Source: Microbacterium salitolerans (GTDB taxonomy: Bacteria > Actinomycetota > Actinomycetes > Actinomycetales > Microbacteriaceae). From it: 64,000 nt of DNA. Below, in pieces: positions 61,810 through 64,000 of this stretch; position 1 is the stretch's first letter; every line of letters starts with the position of its first letter. Location of the stretch: positions 62,001 to 126,000 of the forward strand of contig NZ_JAHKSH010000006.1 in the NCBI RefSeq assembly GCF_019720895.1, read 5' to 3'. The notes beneath the pieces are model-generated. The model worked only from the letters and a program-made list of their open reading frames with translations, ran no database searches and was not told the origin of the DNA. A program made the position numbers and the translations under genes.

Positions 61810-62478
61810 TCAGGTCGAGCGGCGCCGAGCACGCACCCGGCCGACGACGAACCACAGCACCGCGATCACCACGGCGACGACCACGACGTTCTCGACGACG
61901 CCCATGTACTGCTCGACGACGGGCCACGCCTCGCCGAGCAGCCACCCGAGCACGATGAACGTCGTGTTCCAGATGAGGCTGCCGAGCACGGTGTAGAGGG
62001 AGAACCGCCAGACGGGCATGTGCACGACGCCTGCCGGGATCGAGATGAGACTGCGGAAGACGGGCAGGAACCGCCCGAAGAAGACGGCCTGACCGCCATG
62101 TCGCTCGAACCAGCCGACGGTGCGGTCGACGTCGTCGCCGCTCATGAGGGGGATCCGGTCGAACAGCCGGCGCAGCCGTTCGACGCCCACGATCGCACCC
62201 ACGCCGTACAGCGCCAGAGCGCCCACAAGGGATCCGATCGTCGCGAACACGATCGCCTCGACGATCCCGAAGGAACCGCGGCTCGCAGCGAGCCCCGCGG
62301 CGGGGAGGATCGCCTCGCTGGGGATCGGCGGGAAGATGCTCTCGAGCGCGATCGCGAGGCCGACGCCGGCCGGGCCGATCGTGTCCATGAGAGAGACGAC
62401 CCACGCCACGAGGGCGCTGAGCCAGGAGTCGTCGGACGGAGCCGCGTGCATCATCACCTGATGAGGTCTCGCGGCCAT
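61810..62478 (-). CDS. DedA family membrane protein
   Basis: A 222-residue DedA/SNARE-associated membrane protein with ALESIFPPIPSEAILPAAG near 45, the FFGRFLPVFRSLISIPAGV motif near 133 containing the key arginines, and about five helices. DedA proteins flip polyprenyl phosphates or phosphatidylethanolamine. It follows a DUF368 gene by about 20 bases; some DUF368 proteins are also undecaprenyl phosphate translocases, so this pair may recycle the lipid carrier (inference). ATG 62478 is the likely start; an ATG eight codons later is possible. Confidence 0.88.
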   Translation of the reverse strand: MAARPHQVMMHAAPSDDSWLSALVAWVVSLMDTIGPAGVGLAIALESIFPPIPSEAILPAAGLAASRGSFGIVEAIVFATIGSLVGALALYGVGAIVGVERLRRLFDRIPLMSGDDVDRTVGWFERHGGQAVFFGRFLPVFRSLISIPAGVVHMPVWRFSLYTVLGSLIWNTTFIVLGWLLGEAWPVVEQYMGVVENVVVVAVVIAVLWFVVGRVRARRRST

Positions 62479-62498
62479 CGCGATCTGCGCGCCCGCCG

Positions 62499-63461
62499 TC
62501 ACTCGGTCGGCTGCGCGCGCTTCACGACGAGGCGCTCGACGACGATGAGCGCGAGCACGACGAGCGCACCCACGACGGCGAGGACGATCGGCATCACAAC
62601 GGGGTCGGTCGGCATCGTGAGGGCGCCATGGCCGTCCTCGCTGCCCTCGCCGCCCTGCCAGGGCCACAGCGCGCGCAGCGAGCCGAGCATGAGGCCCGCC
62701 ATGATCAGCAGCGTGCCACGACGGTGGCGCTCGAGCATGACGGTCATGAACTTGACGACGGTGAAGAGCCCGAGGATCGCGCCCGCCCCGAAGACCGCGA
62801 TGTAGCTGAGGACGCGATCGTCGACCGCCTGCAGCGTGGGCGCGTAGAGGCCGATGGCCAGGAGGAAGAAGGAACCGGACACGCCGGGCACGACGAGAGC
62901 GCAGACCGCGACGGCCGCGGCGACGAAGACGAACCAGTACGGCGGATCCGTCATCTCCTGGTTGCTCGCGAAGCCGACGAGGAAGAAGGCGACGGCGGCG
63001 GGAACGACGAACAGCAGGAGGTCGACCGCACCGGAGACCCCCGTGCGCGTGCCCTTCGGCAGCAGCTGGAACGGCACGATGAGGCTCGCGGCGACCAGAC
63101 CGAAGAAGAGGCCGCGCGCGTTCTCGGGGTTGCTGGAGACGAGGTGCTCGACCGTGCCCGCGGCGAACAGCACCGCGACGGCCATGCCGACGAGGAGCGG
63201 GCCGACCAGCCACCAGTCGATCGCCGCCATCTGCCGTCGGAATCCCGACGCGCGGTTCGGCCCGAACACGAGCGTCTTGACGGCGACGCCGAGCTGGTGC
63301 GCGGCGCGCAGAGCGCGCTCGTAGATGCCGGTGACCAGGGCGACCGTGCCGCCCGAGACACCGGGGACGAGCTCGGCCATGCCGATGAGGAATCCGCGCA
63401 GCGCGTTGAGCGGGGTGTGCACGGCTCGGTGCGCCGGGACGTCGGCTGCGGCGTCGCTCAT
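62499..63461 (-). CDS. DUF368 membrane protein (undecaprenyl phosphate translocase family)
   Basis: A 320-residue protein of about nine helices with the DUF368 signature RGFLIGMAELVPGVSGGTVA near 22 and its repeat CALVVPGVSGSFFLLAIGLY near 192. PopT-type DUF368 proteins return undecaprenyl phosphate to the inner leaflet (established for some members). It is upstream of the DedA gene in one likely operon. Confidence 0.9.
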   Translation of the reverse strand: MSDAAADVPAHRAVHTPLNALRGFLIGMAELVPGVSGGTVALVTGIYERALRAAHQLGVAVKTLVFGPNRASGFRRQMAAIDWWLVGPLLVGMAVAVLFAAGTVEHLVSSNPENARGLFFGLVAASLIVPFQLLPKGTRTGVSGAVDLLLFVVPAAVAFFLVGFASNQEMTDPPYWFVFVAAAVAVCALVVPGVSGSFFLLAIGLYAPTLQAVDDRVLSYIAVFGAGAILGLFTVVKFMTVMLERHRRGTLLIMAGLMLGSLRALWPWQGGEGSEDGHGALTMPTDPVVMPIVLAVVGALVVLALIVVERLVVKRAQPTE

Positions 63462-63624
63462 GTGGGTGGTCTCCCGGGGTGATGCAGATCCTGACGCGGA
63501 GCCGCGCCACCCGCAACCCTAATTCGCACCCCTGACAAACGAACGGTGGACATCCCCCGAAATGCCGTGGGGGGGGCACCTCGCAGAGATATTTCACTCA
63601 TAAAACATCTCTATCCTGTTCGTC

Positions 63625-64000
63625 GTGCCCCGACGCCCCCTCACAGAAGCCATTCGCATCCGCCCGCGCTTCGAGATCCTTCCGACTCTGCGCAGCCAGC
63701 GCCTGCCGCACGACGTCTGGTTCGAACGCAGCACGAGCATCGTGATCGCCGGCGCCCTCCCGATCCTGGCTCTCGCCCTCCTCGGGCGGATCGACCTGGC
63801 GTCGTACACGCTCGTCGGGTCGATGACCGCGCTGTTCACGCACGGTCACCCCGCTCGCCAGCGGGCGCGGACCCTGGCTCTCTTCTCGCTCGCGGTGATC
63901 ACCGGATCCGCCGTCTCGCTCGCCGCGGCCGCCGCGCTCGACAGCACGTACGCGCTCATCGCCGTCGCCTGCACCCTCGCCGCCGTCACGAAGGTCGCGA
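63625..64000 (+). CDS. FUSC-type membrane protein (partial, runs off right end)
   Basis: An open frame of 125 codons from GTG 63625 to the window edge. The first 40 residues are basic and soluble. Three hydrophobic segments follow (SIVIAGALPILALALLGRID, SYTLVGSMTALFTHGHP, LALFSLAVITGSAVSLAAAA). The order, with a TALFTHGHPARQRAR loop, resembles the N-terminal half of FUSC/aromatic acid exporter proteins. Too little is visible to be more precise. Confidence 0.6.
   Translation, partial: MPRRPLTEAIRIRPRFEILPTLRSQRLPHDVWFERSTSIVIAGALPILALALLGRIDLASYTLVGSMTALFTHGHPARQRARTLALFSLAVITGSAVSLAAAAALDSTYALIAVACTLAAVTKVA

Overview
The window is GC-rich, densely coded DNA from a high-GC Gram-positive. Complete menaquinone genes, System II cytochrome c biogenesis genes (CcsB/ResB/CcdA/TlpA), an Lsr2 protein, an F420-type LLM enzyme, DUF402/DUF4229/DUF3054 proteins and a DUF222-HNH remnant point to the Actinomycetota, most likely Micrococcales close to Microbacteriaceae. 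Genus is inferred with low confidence. No rRNA, tRNA, CRISPR array, insertion sequence or prophage was seen.

Layout. 1-2.7 kb: partial ferredoxin, fatty acid desaturase and small membrane or exported proteins. 2.8-7.5 kb: a catabolic cluster with a dehydrogenase fused to an RraA-type aldolase, a TRAP-type permease, a small membrane protein and an IclR regulator. 7.6-12.7 kb: a HAD phosphatase with a phosphonate-type importer (phnD-C-E-E) and an RpiR regulator. 12.7-15.1 kb: ectABC for ectoine synthesis. 15.1-28 kb: DEAD-box helicase, fprA, polyprenyl synthase, menG, menF, glycerate kinase, PPK2, a LacI unit, menD. 28-32 kb: FCD-type GntR regulator divergent from an ectoine-type importer (ehuBCDA). 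32-41.4 kb: menA, lsr2, an aromatic hydroxylase with MarR, menE-menB, menC, LLM oxidoreductase. 41.4-52.6 kb: PadR/membrane pair, TetR/MMPL/YhgE export locus, TetR/oxidoreductase locus, a DUF222-HNH pseudogene, a MOSC protein. 52.7-56.6 kb: fruR-fruK-fruA. 56.7-60.7 kb: tlpA-ccdA-resB-ccsB. 60.8-64 kb: DUF3054, histidine phosphatase, DedA and DUF368 proteins, and the start of a FUSC-type protein.

How the genes fit together. menF, D, C, E, B, A and G plus a long-chain polyprenyl diphosphate synthase give nearly the whole classical menaquinone route (MenH and the thioesterase are not here). The c-type cytochrome maturation genes would supply the matching respiratory chain. Ectoine can probably be both made (ectABC) and imported (ehuBCDA), which suggests an organism facing salt or drought.

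Cross-cutting signals. About twenty genes carry a TANNNT-like -10 box 6-8 bases before the start codon, implying leaderless mRNAs, and this settles several start choices. Several regulators have recognisable inverted or direct repeats at their own promoters (LacI, PadR, TetR, FruR, RpiR, MarR). The word GGATCC is strongly over-used in most of the window but thinner in the first 7.5 kb. Unusual proteins include the dehydrogenase-aldolase fusion, an MMPL transporter ending in what looks like a dead ABC-ATPase domain, and an Lsr2 whose RGR clamp reads RGA.
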